DNA of 6,089 bases from an uncultured Lachnospiraceae bacterium (GCA_902772565.1 CACYBJ010000251.1:1-6089), one strand, 5' to 3'; counted from the first letter of the stretch, positions 1 through 5,410 are shown. Notes: generated by a model from the sequence alone, not told the origin. A program made the numbers and translations.

Positions 1-518
1 ATATCATTAAAGTTTGCCCACTTAACACCGCCTACAAGAGGCTCGAAGGCATCCCTGTAATGCTTGGTTCCCGTTACGGATAAAGAACCCATGGAACGGC
101 CGTGGAAGGAATGCTCCATGGCAATGATTTCGCTTCCTGCCTCACCATGTTTTTTATAATAATACTTTCTTGCAAGTTTAATGGCTCCTTCAATAGCTTC
201 CGTACCGCTGTTTGTAAAAAATACGCGGTCCATTCCGGATGCGGCGGTTACGGCTACTGCTGCATCTGCCAGAGCTTCCGTATAGTAATAATTGGATGTG
301 TGAACCAGCTTGTCCACCTGGTTCTTAACCGCATCGTTAAATTCCTTTACGTTGTATCCGAGGGCAAATACTGCAATACCGGCGCAAAAGTCCAGATACT
401 TCTTGCCGTCGTTATCGTAAAGATATACGCCGTCGCCGTGGTCGAAGGCTATCTGATACCTGTTATATGTTTTCATAAGAGCCGAATCGGCTTTTTCGAT
501 AATATTTTCGGTTGTCAT
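1..518 (-). CDS. argD: Acetylornithine aminotransferase ArgD, N-terminal part (cut by window edge)
   Basis: PLP-dependent transaminase that converts N-acetylglutamate semialdehyde plus glutamate to N-acetylornithine in the cytoplasm; many homologues also serve in lysine synthesis. Only the first 172 codons are visible. Seen: an N-terminal NTYNR-like segment (KTYNRYQIAF, residues 16-25), the YLYDNDGKKYLDFCAGIAV stretch (32-50) typical of the subgroup, the cofactor phosphate loop NSGTEA (103-108) and HSFHGR (136-141). The PLP-binding lysine lies beyond the edge. The start at 518 is supported by a GGAAAGG ribosome site (526-532) that begins just after the argB stop; the gap to argB is 17 nt, so the two are co-transcribed and perhaps translationally coupled. 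The family is firm (class III aminotransferase). Ornithine or succinylornithine transaminases are close relatives, but the argJ-argB context decides for ArgD. Confidence 0.93.
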   Translation of the reverse strand, partial: MTTENIIEKADSALMKTYNRYQIAFDHGDGVYLYDNDGKKYLDFCAGIAVFALGYNVKEFNDAVKNQVDKLVHTSNYYYTEALADAAVAVTAASGMDRVFFTNSGTEAIEGAIKLARKYYYKKHGEAGSEIIAMEHSFHGRSMGSLSVTGTKHYRDAFEPLVGGVKWANFND

Positions 519-535
519 GACTTTTCCTTTCCGAT

Positions 536-1411
536 TTACTGATCGTTAATTATAGCTGTACCGATACCTTTGTTTGTAAAGAACTCAAGAAGAAGGCAGT
601 GAGGGCTTCTTCCGTCGATGATATGAACTCTGCTTACGCCGTTCTTTGCTGCTTCAATACAGTTACGGATTTTGGGGATCATACCGCCGCCGACGATTCC
701 GTCGGTGATAAGGCCTTCAGCTTCGGTAAGTGTAAGCTGGGAAATAAGGGAATCAGGATCCTCGGGATCGCGTCTTACACCTTCGATATCCGTAAGGAAA
801 GCAAGTTTTTCGGCACCGAGAGCCGCAGCAATGGCACATGCGGCGTCATCTGCATTTATGTTGTAGGAATTACCGTCATCATCCATTCCGATGGGGGCAA
901 TTACAGGAACATAGCCGTTTTCGATAAGCGTATCGATTACGTCGGTATTAACCTCGTTAACATTTCCTACAAAGCCGATGTCCTGACCGTTTACCGTTTT
1001 CTTGCTGCACTTAAGCATGCCGCCGTCTTTACCGCTGATGCCGCAGGCATTAACGCCGAGTTCCTCAATCATGGTAACAAGACTCTTGTTTACTTTGCTG
1101 AGAACCATTTCGGCAACTTCCATAGTTTCTTCATCTGTAACACGAAGACCTTCGACAAACTGAGGTTCCTTACCCATAAGGCCAACCCATTTGCTGATTT
1201 CCTTACCGCCGCCGTGTACGATAACAGGATGCATTCCCACAAGCTTAAGAAGGGCCACGTCCTTAATAACATTCATCTTAAGGAAGGGGTCAAGCATGGC
1301 GCTGCCGCCGTATTTTACCACTACTATTTTATTGTTGAATTTCTGAATGTAAGGCAGAGCCTCTATGAGGGTTTCCGCCTTAAATACCACATTGTCAAGT
1401 TCGCTGTTCAT
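536..1411 (-). CDS. argB: Acetylglutamate kinase ArgB
   Basis: Cytoplasmic amino-acid kinase that phosphorylates N-acetyl-L-glutamate with ATP, the second step of arginine synthesis. The reading frame is open upstream to 1501, but I place the start at 1411 (291 aa, the usual family length). The extra 30 codons would overlap argJ, whereas the chosen ATG has an AAAGGT/AGGAC ribosome site 6-15 nt upstream. Seen: KYGGSAM with catalytic lysine (K33), VHGGGKEI (65-72), substrate-binding R90, NINADDAA (184-191) and GMIPK with the second conserved lysine (K247). About 30 residues precede the KYGG motif (an ALPYIQKF-type helix), and the C terminus has EFFTNKGIGTAI. In characterised enzymes these two traits mark the hexameric, arginine-inhibited class rather than the short E. 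coli type, so feedback inhibition is inferred. Second gene of the argJ-argB-argD unit. Confidence 0.96.
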   Translation of the reverse strand: MNSELDNVVFKAETLIEALPYIQKFNNKIVVVKYGGSAMLDPFLKMNVIKDVALLKLVGMHPVIVHGGGKEISKWVGLMGKEPQFVEGLRVTDEETMEVAEMVLSKVNKSLVTMIEELGVNACGISGKDGGMLKCSKKTVNGQDIGFVGNVNEVNTDVIDTLIENGYVPVIAPIGMDDDGNSYNINADDAACAIAAALGAEKLAFLTDIEGVRRDPEDPDSLISQLTLTEAEGLITDGIVGGGMIPKIRNCIEAAKNGVSRVHIIDGRSPHCLLLEFFTNKGIGTAIINDQ

Positions 1412-1449
1412 TTTATATACCTTTGTCCTGCTGTTTTTTATTACGGTAA

Positions 1450-2694
1450 TTAGCTTCTGTAATCGCCGTTTATCTTTACATAATCGTAAGTAAGGTCGCA
1501 ACCCCAGGCTGTTGCCTTTTCGTAGCCTGCCTTAACATCGATCTTAATTGTTACTTCCTTCTGTGAAAGCATTTCTGTTGCTGTCTCTTCGGAATAATCC
1601 GTTGCCATTCCGTTTTCAACCAGTTTTAACTTGAAATCATCATCGTCGTCGGATTTAACTTCAAGATATACATCCACCTTCTCCGGATCAAACCACGCAC
1701 CGGAATAACCGAGGGCACAAAGGATACGGCCCCAGTTGGCATCTGCCCCGTAAAGAGCTGCCTTAACAAGATTTGAAGAAACAACCGATTTTGCAAGAAC
1801 AACCGCATCGTTCTTGGTTTTGGCATTACGTACTTTGCATTCCATAAGACGTGATGCGCCTTCGCCGTCGGCTGCCATTTTCTTTGCAAGAGACTTGCAA
1901 ACAACCTTAAGAGCAGTTTCGAAGTTATCGTAGTTCTTGTCCTTCTTAACGATCTTTTCGTTTCCTGCAAGACCGTTGGCAAGAATAATGAAAGTATCGT
2001 TGGTTGATGTATCACGGTCGACACTGATCATATTGAAAGTCTCGTTAATAACATTTGATGCAGCCTCCTGAAGAAGTGCCTCATCAATGTTGATATCGGT
2101 GGTTACAACCGAAAGCATGGTTGCCATATTGGGATGGATCATACCCGAACCCTTGGCCATACCGCCTACGGTGATTTCAATGTCTTCATCAATAATGGAG
2201 AAGTTGGCCGCACATTCCTTCGGCTTTGTATCGGTTGTCATGATTGCAACTGCCGCATCATGTCCGGCATCTGCCGTATCGGAAAGTTTCTTTGCAAGTT
2301 CGGGCATCGCTGCCGTAATCACGTCCATAGGCATAGGCTGACCGATTACACCTGTTGATGCGGTAAATACCTGCTCCGGACTTATTCCCAGTTCCCTTGC
2401 TGCCGCAGCGGCAAATGCATAGTTGTCTTCCTTGCCCTGCTTGCCCATACATGCATTGGCGATTCCCGAATTAAGGACTACCGCATGCTTTGGCTGTAAA
2501 TTCTTAAGAATATCCTTGCACCAGATTACAGGTGCTGCTTTAACAAGATTAGTGGTAAAGGTTCCCGCAGCCACACAGGGAGTCTTGCTGTAAACCATTG
2601 CCATATCCATTTTGTCTTTTTTTCTGATACCGGCACATACGCCTGCTGCTTCAAATCCCTTTGCAGATGTAACGCCGCCACTTATCTTACGCAT
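1450..2694 (-). CDS. argJ: Glutamate N-acetyltransferase ArgJ (ornithine acetyltransferase)
   Basis: Transfers the acetyl group from N-acetylornithine to glutamate, giving ornithine and N-acetylglutamate and closing the cyclic arginine pathway; some members also use acetyl-CoA. It is an N-terminal-nucleophile enzyme that cuts itself into two chains. Seen: 414 aa, full family length; oxyanion-hole segment STGVIG (113-118); cleavage motif HPNMATML (187-194), with the predicted cut between A191 and nucleophile T192; SVDRDTSTNDT (224-234); DGEGASR (276-282); SSNLVKAALYGADANWGRI (306-324); C terminus YVKINGDYRS. An acidic insert KSDDDDDFK (347-355) is a small local oddity. The start at 2694 has an AAAGGAG ribosome site 7 nt upstream. 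It is the first gene of the operon, 38 nt before argB, under a promoter with ARG-box-like sites. Whether the enzyme is mono- or bifunctional cannot be told from sequence. Confidence 0.96.
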   Translation of the reverse strand: MRKISGGVTSAKGFEAAGVCAGIRKKDKMDMAMVYSKTPCVAAGTFTTNLVKAAPVIWCKDILKNLQPKHAVVLNSGIANACMGKQGKEDNYAFAAAAARELGISPEQVFTASTGVIGQPMPMDVITAAMPELAKKLSDTADAGHDAAVAIMTTDTKPKECAANFSIIDEDIEITVGGMAKGSGMIHPNMATMLSVVTTDINIDEALLQEAASNVINETFNMISVDRDTSTNDTFIILANGLAGNEKIVKKDKNYDNFETALKVVCKSLAKKMAADGEGASRLMECKVRNAKTKNDAVVLAKSVVSSNLVKAALYGADANWGRILCALGYSGAWFDPEKVDVYLEVKSDDDDDFKLKLVENGMATDYSEETATEMLSQKEVTIKIDVKAGYEKATAWGCDLTYDYVKINGDYRS

Positions 2695-2774
2695 AATCTC
2701 TCTCCTTTATAAAATACCCTTTGGTATCAATCTTCTTTTTAAAACCATGACAGATGTCGCTCATATTCTCCGAA

Positions 2775-2822
2775 AATTTATATTTATGCATTTATTCATG
2801 TATATTTATGCATAAACATGCA
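2775..2822. promoter_or_regulatory. Candidate ArgR/AhrC operator of the argJBD operon (tandem ARG boxes)
   Basis: The core pattern of an ARG box is TGNAT-N4-ATNCA. TGTATATTTATGCA at 2799-2812 fits it fully, and TTTATATTTATGCA at 2777-2790 misses one position. The two share a perfect 13-bp direct repeat (2779-2791 and 2801-2813) offset by 22 bp, about two helical turns, which is close to the spacing of paired boxes bound by an ArgR hexamer. A third full match, TGCATAAACATGCA (2809-2822), overlaps the second. The sites lie downstream of the predicted argJ promoter, so repression would act by blocking early elongation or promoter escape. No ArgR gene is in the window; binding is inferred from sequence only. 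Confidence 0.65.
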
Positions 2823-2842
2823 TATCGGGGAAATTATTCACT

Positions 2843-2871
2843 ATTATAATAAAACCCGCCGCTTAAATCAA
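2843..2871 (-). promoter_or_regulatory. Predicted sigma-A promoter of argJ-argB-argD
   Basis: On the minus strand a -35 box TTGATT (2871-2866) and a perfect -10 box TATAAT (2848-2843) are separated by exactly 17 bp. Transcription would start near 2836, giving a leader of about 140 nt before the argJ ATG that contains the tandem ARG boxes. The leader also has a small 5-bp hairpin, ATACC/GGTAT (2714-2727), just upstream of the argJ ribosome site. I see no T-box, leader peptide or attenuator in it. Confidence 0.65.
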
Positions 2872-2894
2872 CTCTAAAATACGCACAAAGCTAT

Positions 2895-2912
2895 GGTTAA
2901 TTATTATGCATA
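2895..2912. promoter_or_regulatory. Candidate ARG box at the argG promoter
   Basis: TTAATTATTATGCA (core 2897-2910) matches the TGNAT-N4-ATNCA pattern at all half-site positions except one. It lies immediately upstream of, and partly over, the region where the -35 box of the argG promoter should be, so a bound repressor would compete with RNA polymerase. It is also only about 25 bp upstream of the argJ -35 box, so one complex could influence both directions. A single imperfect match in an A/T-rich region could be chance. Confidence 0.5.
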
Positions 2913-2939
2913 TTTGTGACATTTGACAATTTATATAAT
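2911..2939 (+). promoter_or_regulatory. Predicted promoter of argG
   Basis: A perfect TATAAT -10 box lies at 2934-2939. The best-spaced -35 candidate is the weak TATTTG at 2911-2916 with a 17-bp spacer. A perfect TTGACA at 2923-2928 is only 5 bp from this -10 box, and no good -10 box follows it at the right distance, so it is probably not used as a -35 element here. Transcription would start near 2946, giving a leader of about 100 nt. Confidence 0.5.
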
Positions 2940-2973
2940 AAAAGAAACTTTTGCTTGCATGAGACGGACCCGT

Positions 2974-2991
2974 ATTGTATATTTATTCTAA
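2974..2991. promoter_or_regulatory. Candidate ARG box in the argG leader
   Basis: TGTATATTTATTCT (core 2976-2989) matches the ARG-box core at all half-site positions but the last, and shares the 11-mer TGTATATTTAT with the best argJ-side box (2799-2809). It would lie about 30 nt downstream of the predicted argG transcription start. With the box at 2895-2912 it gives an upstream-plus-downstream pair, reminiscent of the separated operators known at the B. subtilis argC promoter. Confidence 0.5.
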
Positions 2992-3027
2992 ATGGCGACC
3001 GGATTCGCCTTAGACGAAAATAATAAA
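2982..3027 (+). promoter_or_regulatory. Hairpin in the argG leader, next to the ribosome site
   Basis: TCTAA (2987-2991) pairs with TTAGA (3010-3014). After a two-base bulge, GGCGA (2994-2998) pairs with TCGCC (3005-3009) around the loop CCGGAT. TTTATT (2982-2987) and AATAAA (3022-3027) could extend the base. The ribosome site GGAGGA (3029-3034) follows at once and sits 10 nt before the argG ATG, so the fold could affect translation or RNA stability. It has no U-tract and is not a terminator. No known riboswitch class is recognised. Confidence 0.4.
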
Positions 3028-3044
3028 CGGAGGAATCTCTAAAT

Positions 3045-4280
3045 ATGAAAGATAAAGTTATTCTTGCATATTCAGGCGGTCTTGATACTACCGCTATCAT
3101 ACCTTGGTTAAAAGAAACCTATGACTTTGACGTTATCTGCATCTGTATCGATGTAGGTCAGGGCAAGGAACTTGACGGTCTTGAGGAAAGAGCTAAGTAC
3201 TGCGGTGCTGCAGGTCTTGAAATTGTAGACGCCAACGACGAATTCGCAGAGGATTACATTTCTCCTTGCGTTATGGCAGATGCCTGCTACGAGAACGAGT
3301 ACCTTCTCGGAACATCCATGGCCCGTCCTCTTATTGCAAAGATCCTTGTTGAAAAGGCAAGAAAGTACAACGCTGTTGCTATCTGCCACGGCGCTACAGG
3401 AAAAGGAAACGATCAGGTTCGTTTCGAGCTCGGTATCAAGGCTCTCGCTCCTGATATCCAGATCATCGCTCCCTGGAGAGATCCTAAGTGGGAAGAAGAA
3501 ATCAAGTCCCGTGAAGACGAACTTGATTATTGCAAGGCTCACGGTATTGATCTTCCTTTTGCTCCTGATGAGAGCTACTCAAGAGACCGTAACCTCTGGC
3601 ATTTAAGCCATGAAGGTCTTGAACTTGAAGATCCTGCATGTGCACCTAACTACGATCATATGCTTGTTCTCGGTGTAACACCTGAGAATGCTCCTGAAAA
3701 AGGTGAGGAAATCACTCTTCACTTCGAAGCAGGCGTTCCTACAAAGCTTAACGGAACAGCAATGAAATACGCAGATATCATCCGTGAACTCAACGACATC
3801 GGCGGAAGAAACGGTATCGGTATCATCGATATCGTAGAGAACCGTGTAGTAGGTATGAAGTCACGTGGTGTTTATGAAACACCGGGCGGAACAATTCTCA
3901 TGGCAGCTCACAAGCAGCTCGAAGAACTCATCTACGACCGTGAGACAATGTCTGCCAAGATTGAACTTTCCAACAAGTTCGCTCAGCTCGTTTACGAAGG
4001 AAAGTGGTTCACACCTCTTCGCGACGCTCTTCAGGCATTCATGACATCCATCAACGAGTATGTAACAGGTGATGTTAATATCAAGCTTTACAAGGGCAAC
4101 ATTATCAAGAAGGGTACCACATCTCCTTACTCACTTTACAATCAGGATATCGCAAGCTTTACAACCGGCGATCTTTACGATCATAAGGATGCCAACGGAT
4201 TCATTAATCTCTTCGGTCTTTCCCTTAAGGTTCGCGCTATGATGAAGCTTGAGAACAAGGAAAAGAATAACGAGAAATAA
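3045..4280 (+). CDS. argG: Argininosuccinate synthase ArgG
   Basis: Condenses citrulline and aspartate with ATP, giving argininosuccinate, AMP and pyrophosphate, the step before argininosuccinate lyase. The protein is 411 aa, the normal length for this cytoplasmic homotetrameric family. Seen: the N-type ATP pyrophosphatase loop AYSGGLDTT (8-16, with Thr where many members have Ser), GATGKGNDQVRFE (116-128), SYSRDRNLWH (177-186) and YETPGGTIL (278-286), with a lysine-rich C-terminal helix for oligomerisation. The start is fixed by GGAGGA 10 nt upstream. The gene diverges from argJBD across a shared control region with ARG-box-like sites, so arginine repression is likely. argH does not follow; a terminator and a convergent gene come next, so argG is monocistronic. 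Codon use (many CTT, GTT and CGT) looks like that of a well-expressed gene. Confidence 0.97.
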   Translation: MKDKVILAYSGGLDTTAIIPWLKETYDFDVICICIDVGQGKELDGLEERAKYCGAAGLEIVDANDEFAEDYISPCVMADACYENEYLLGTSMARPLIAKILVEKARKYNAVAICHGATGKGNDQVRFELGIKALAPDIQIIAPWRDPKWEEEIKSREDELDYCKAHGIDLPFAPDESYSRDRNLWHLSHEGLELEDPACAPNYDHMLVLGVTPENAPEKGEEITLHFEAGVPTKLNGTAMKYADIIRELNDIGGRNGIGIIDIVENRVVGMKSRGVYETPGGTILMAAHKQLEELIYDRETMSAKIELSNKFAQLVYEGKWFTPLRDALQAFMTSINEYVTGDVNIKLYKGNIIKKGTTSPYSLYNQDIASFTTGDLYDHKDANGFINLFGLSLKVRAMMKLENKEKNNEK

Positions 4281-4311
4281 TAAAAAACGTTTCTCCGATA
4301 ATTACTAAAAC

Positions 4312-4343
4312 AAAAACTCCTTCCCAAACGGGAAGGAGTTTTT
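4312..4343. terminator. Strong intrinsic terminator of argG, bidirectional
   Basis: A 14-bp perfect stem, AAAAACTCCTTCCC (4312-4325) with GGGAAGGAGTTTTT (4330-4343), closes on an AAAC loop. The plus strand ends in six Ts. The minus strand has a T-rich end too (GTTTTTG then TTTTAG), so the same structure can stop transcripts arriving from the convergent lipoprotein gene. It begins 31 nt after the argG stop. Confidence 0.93.
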
Positions 4344-4361
4344 TAGTGCTTATATGATTAC

Positions 4362-4412
4362 AAAAACAGTCATTAATACTGCTCTTACAGAACCGTTCTG
4401 TAATTAATGAGC
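4362..4412 (-). terminator. Hairpin and U-tract after the lipoprotein gene
   Basis: Immediately after the minus-strand lipoprotein stop, TTACAGAAC (4385-4393) and GTTCTGTAA (4395-4403) form a near-perfect palindrome. Outer arms CATTAAT (4371-4377) and ATTAATG (4403-4409), or alternatively GCTC (4381-4384) and GAGC (4409-4412), enlarge it. On the minus strand the outer arm is followed by ACTGTTTTTG. It is a plausible first terminator for the lipoprotein gene, ahead of the stronger bidirectional one, but a one-base palindrome centre means the real loop must be wider. Confidence 0.5.
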
Positions 4413-4413
4413 A

Positions 4414-5067
4414 TTACTCTGCAAATACAAGATTCTGGATTGTAAATGTAACCTCGATGGATTCCGGAACGCCGCAGGTCCAGTCGATACCGTGATTGGA
4501 ATCAATTGAAACAGCTTCGTCAACTACGCTGCCGTCCCAGCCGTTAATAGGCTTTCCTGAGTCAACGATAGAACTGCTGTTAATAGCATTTACGAACTCA
4601 TCTGTATTAAGTGTAAGTTCTGTTTCGCCGCCGTTGATTGTTACCTTGTCATAACGGATTTCACAGGATGTAACCGCAGATGTAGCTACAAGGCCTTCTG
4701 TTACATCGGCATCCTTGAAGTAGATTGTTGAACAATCTGCGAAATCGATACCGTAATCGGAAGCCTTAAGTTCTGTTGTATAAGTTCCGTCTTCAGTAAT
4801 TTCGATAACATCATTCTCGTTTTCGGTATTTAAACCGTTAATGTCATAGAAGTTAAGTGCAAGACGAAGAACCGGACCGTCGGCAGTTGTGCCGTTGTCA
4901 TCTGCATCATCTGTCTTGTCAGCGTCATCGTCCTTTGCTTCCTCTGTAGGAGCAGGTGTTGATGTTGATGCTGCCTTAGTCTCTTCCTTCTTGTCACTTC
5001 CGCAACCTGTAAGAAGTGCTGCGCCCATTGAAAGTGTGAGCATTACAGCAAGAAATCTTTTTTTCAT
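4414..5067 (-). CDS. Predicted small secreted lipoprotein, function unknown
   Basis: Not recognised as a named family. The 217-aa product has a type II signal peptide: a KKR N terminus, a hydrophobic core and the lipobox LLTGC, with the lipidated cysteine at C22, so it should be anchored on the outer face of the membrane. A low-complexity linker follows (about 24-63), rich in Lys/Glu and then in Asp, Thr and Ala. The rest (about 65-217) is a compact, strand-rich domain with cysteines at 112, 135 and 198, and motifs such as GTYTTELKASDYG and SIEVTFTIQNLVF. That looks like a beta-sandwich of the kind found in extracellular binding modules, but this is a guess. The frame is open up to 5115; the start at 5067 is chosen because the signal peptide begins there and GGAGG sits 5 nt upstream. 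It converges on argG and seems monocistronic, with no evident link to arginine synthesis. Confidence 0.85.
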   Translation of the reverse strand: MKKRFLAVMLTLSMGAALLTGCGSDKKEETKAASTSTPAPTEEAKDDDADKTDDADDNGTTADGPVLRLALNFYDINGLNTENENDVIEITEDGTYTTELKASDYGIDFADCSTIYFKDADVTEGLVATSAVTSCEIRYDKVTINGGETELTLNTDEFVNAINSSSIVDSGKPINGWDGSVVDEAVSIDSNHGIDWTCGVPESIEVTFTIQNLVFAE

Positions 5068-5072
5068 TTTTT

Positions 5073-5077
5073 CCTCC
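5073..5077 (-). promoter_or_regulatory. Ribosome binding site fixing the lipoprotein start
   Basis: A perfect GGAGG on the minus strand lies 5 nt before the ATG at 5067. It falls inside the longer open frame that begins at 5115, so it excludes the earlier ATG and places the start at the signal peptide. Confidence 0.85.
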
Positions 5078-5080
5078 GTA

Positions 5081-5117
5081 GTATGGGCAAGATTCAAGTC
5101 AGTACCGCAGCCCACAC
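5081..5117 (-). promoter_or_regulatory. Leader hairpin of the lipoprotein mRNA
   Basis: GTATGGGC (5081-5088) and GCCCACAC (5110-5117) can pair over 8 bp with one G-U pair, around a 21-nt loop, ending 3 nt from the GGAGG ribosome site. A neighbouring CGGCACCG (5117-5124) is nearly self-complementary. It could modulate translation or stability. No known riboswitch is recognised. Confidence 0.3.
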
Positions 5118-5142
5118 GGCACCGTTTTTTTCATACGAAAGT

Positions 5143-5171
5143 ATTATACAACAGATTCCTGTTTTTAACCA
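5143..5171 (-). promoter_or_regulatory. Predicted promoter of the lipoprotein gene
   Basis: On the minus strand a perfect -10 box TATAAT (5148-5143) is preceded, at 17 bp, by a weak -35 candidate TGGTTA (5171-5166). Transcription would start near 5136, giving a leader of about 70 nt. The promoter is separate from the hairpin array that begins at 5180. Confidence 0.5.
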
Positions 5172-5179
5172 TATTTTTT

Positions 5180-5376
5180 ATCGAGTAGGCTTACTCCTAC
5201 TCGATTCGACGGGTCATCTCGCGTACGAAGTCCGCTCAATGACCGTTCACTCAGCCCTCGCCCAGCAAGTTTGCTTGCTGCCGAGGGCATTCGCTTATCG
5301 CTAAAAAGAAGAAATCCCTTCTGGATTTCTTTGATGTCTCAAAGCCGACGGCTCCCCCGATTGAAAATCGGGGGCT
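5180..5376. repeat. Back-to-back hairpin array, possible dispersed repeat or structured RNA
   Basis: About 200 nt with no credible gene but with inverted repeats over most of their length. (1) ATCGAGTAGG/CCTACTCGAT, 5180-5205, 10 bp. (2) ACGGGTCAT/ATGACCGT, 5209-5246, 8 bp with one bulge and a weaker inner stem. (3) GCCCTCG/CGAGGGC enclosing CAGCAAG/CTTGCTG, 5254-5288, 14 bp. (4) AAGAAATCC/GGATTTCTT, 5309-5331, 9 bp, followed on the minus strand by CTTTTT, so terminator-like. (5) CTTTGA/TCAAAG, 5329-5344, which competes with (4). (6) The palindrome AGCCGACGGCT, 5343-5353. (7) CCCCCGATT/AATCGGGGG, 5354-5374, loop GAA. Such density suggests a non-autonomous repeat or a folded RNA, most likely read on the minus strand. 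No transposase, target duplication or known RNA family is recognised. Confidence 0.55.
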
Positions 5377-5403
5377 AAAAAACAGCCGGTGCATTGCACC
5401 GGC
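5377..5403 (-). terminator. Intrinsic terminator of the DUF308-like gene
   Basis: An 8-bp, G/C-rich perfect stem, GCCGGTGC (5385-5392) with GCACCGGC (5396-5403), loop ATT, is followed on the minus strand by TGTTTTTTAG. It starts 7 nt after the stop codon of the membrane-protein gene. On the plus strand only four Ts follow, so the direction is minus. Confidence 0.88.
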
Positions 5404-5410
5404 CGTGGTT

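Noticed and set aside
102..542. Plus-strand open frame of 146 codons over argD
   Set aside because: It is antisense to the conserved ArgD N terminus, including the SGTEA loop, and has no credible family resemblance.
599..1453. Long plus-strand open frame of 284 codons antisense to argB
   Set aside because: It lies entirely opposite a firmly identified ArgB frame, its product has no recognisable motifs, and its openness follows from the codon bias of argB.
1412..1501. N-terminal extension of ArgB to 321 aa
   Set aside because: It would overlap argJ by about 50 nt, adds a basic non-conserved segment, and the start at 1411 gives the normal family length.
2923..2928. Perfect TTGACA considered as the argG -35 box
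   Set aside because: Only 5 bp from the TATAAT at 2934, and no acceptable -10 box occurs 16-18 bp downstream.
2695..3044. T-box or arginine attenuator leader peptide for the arg genes
   Set aside because: No T-box core sequence, no short frame with arginine codon runs, and no terminator hairpin with U-tract in either leader.
3108..3542. Minus-strand open frame of 144 codons inside argG
   Set aside because: Shadow of argG; no ribosome site or known motif.
5083..5304. Plus-strand open frame of 73 codons over the lipoprotein leader and hairpin array
   Set aside because: No ribosome site, low-quality composition, and it runs through inverted repeats.
5180..5376. CRISPR array or IS element
   Set aside because: The inverted repeats differ from one another and are not regularly spaced direct repeats, and there is no transposase frame.
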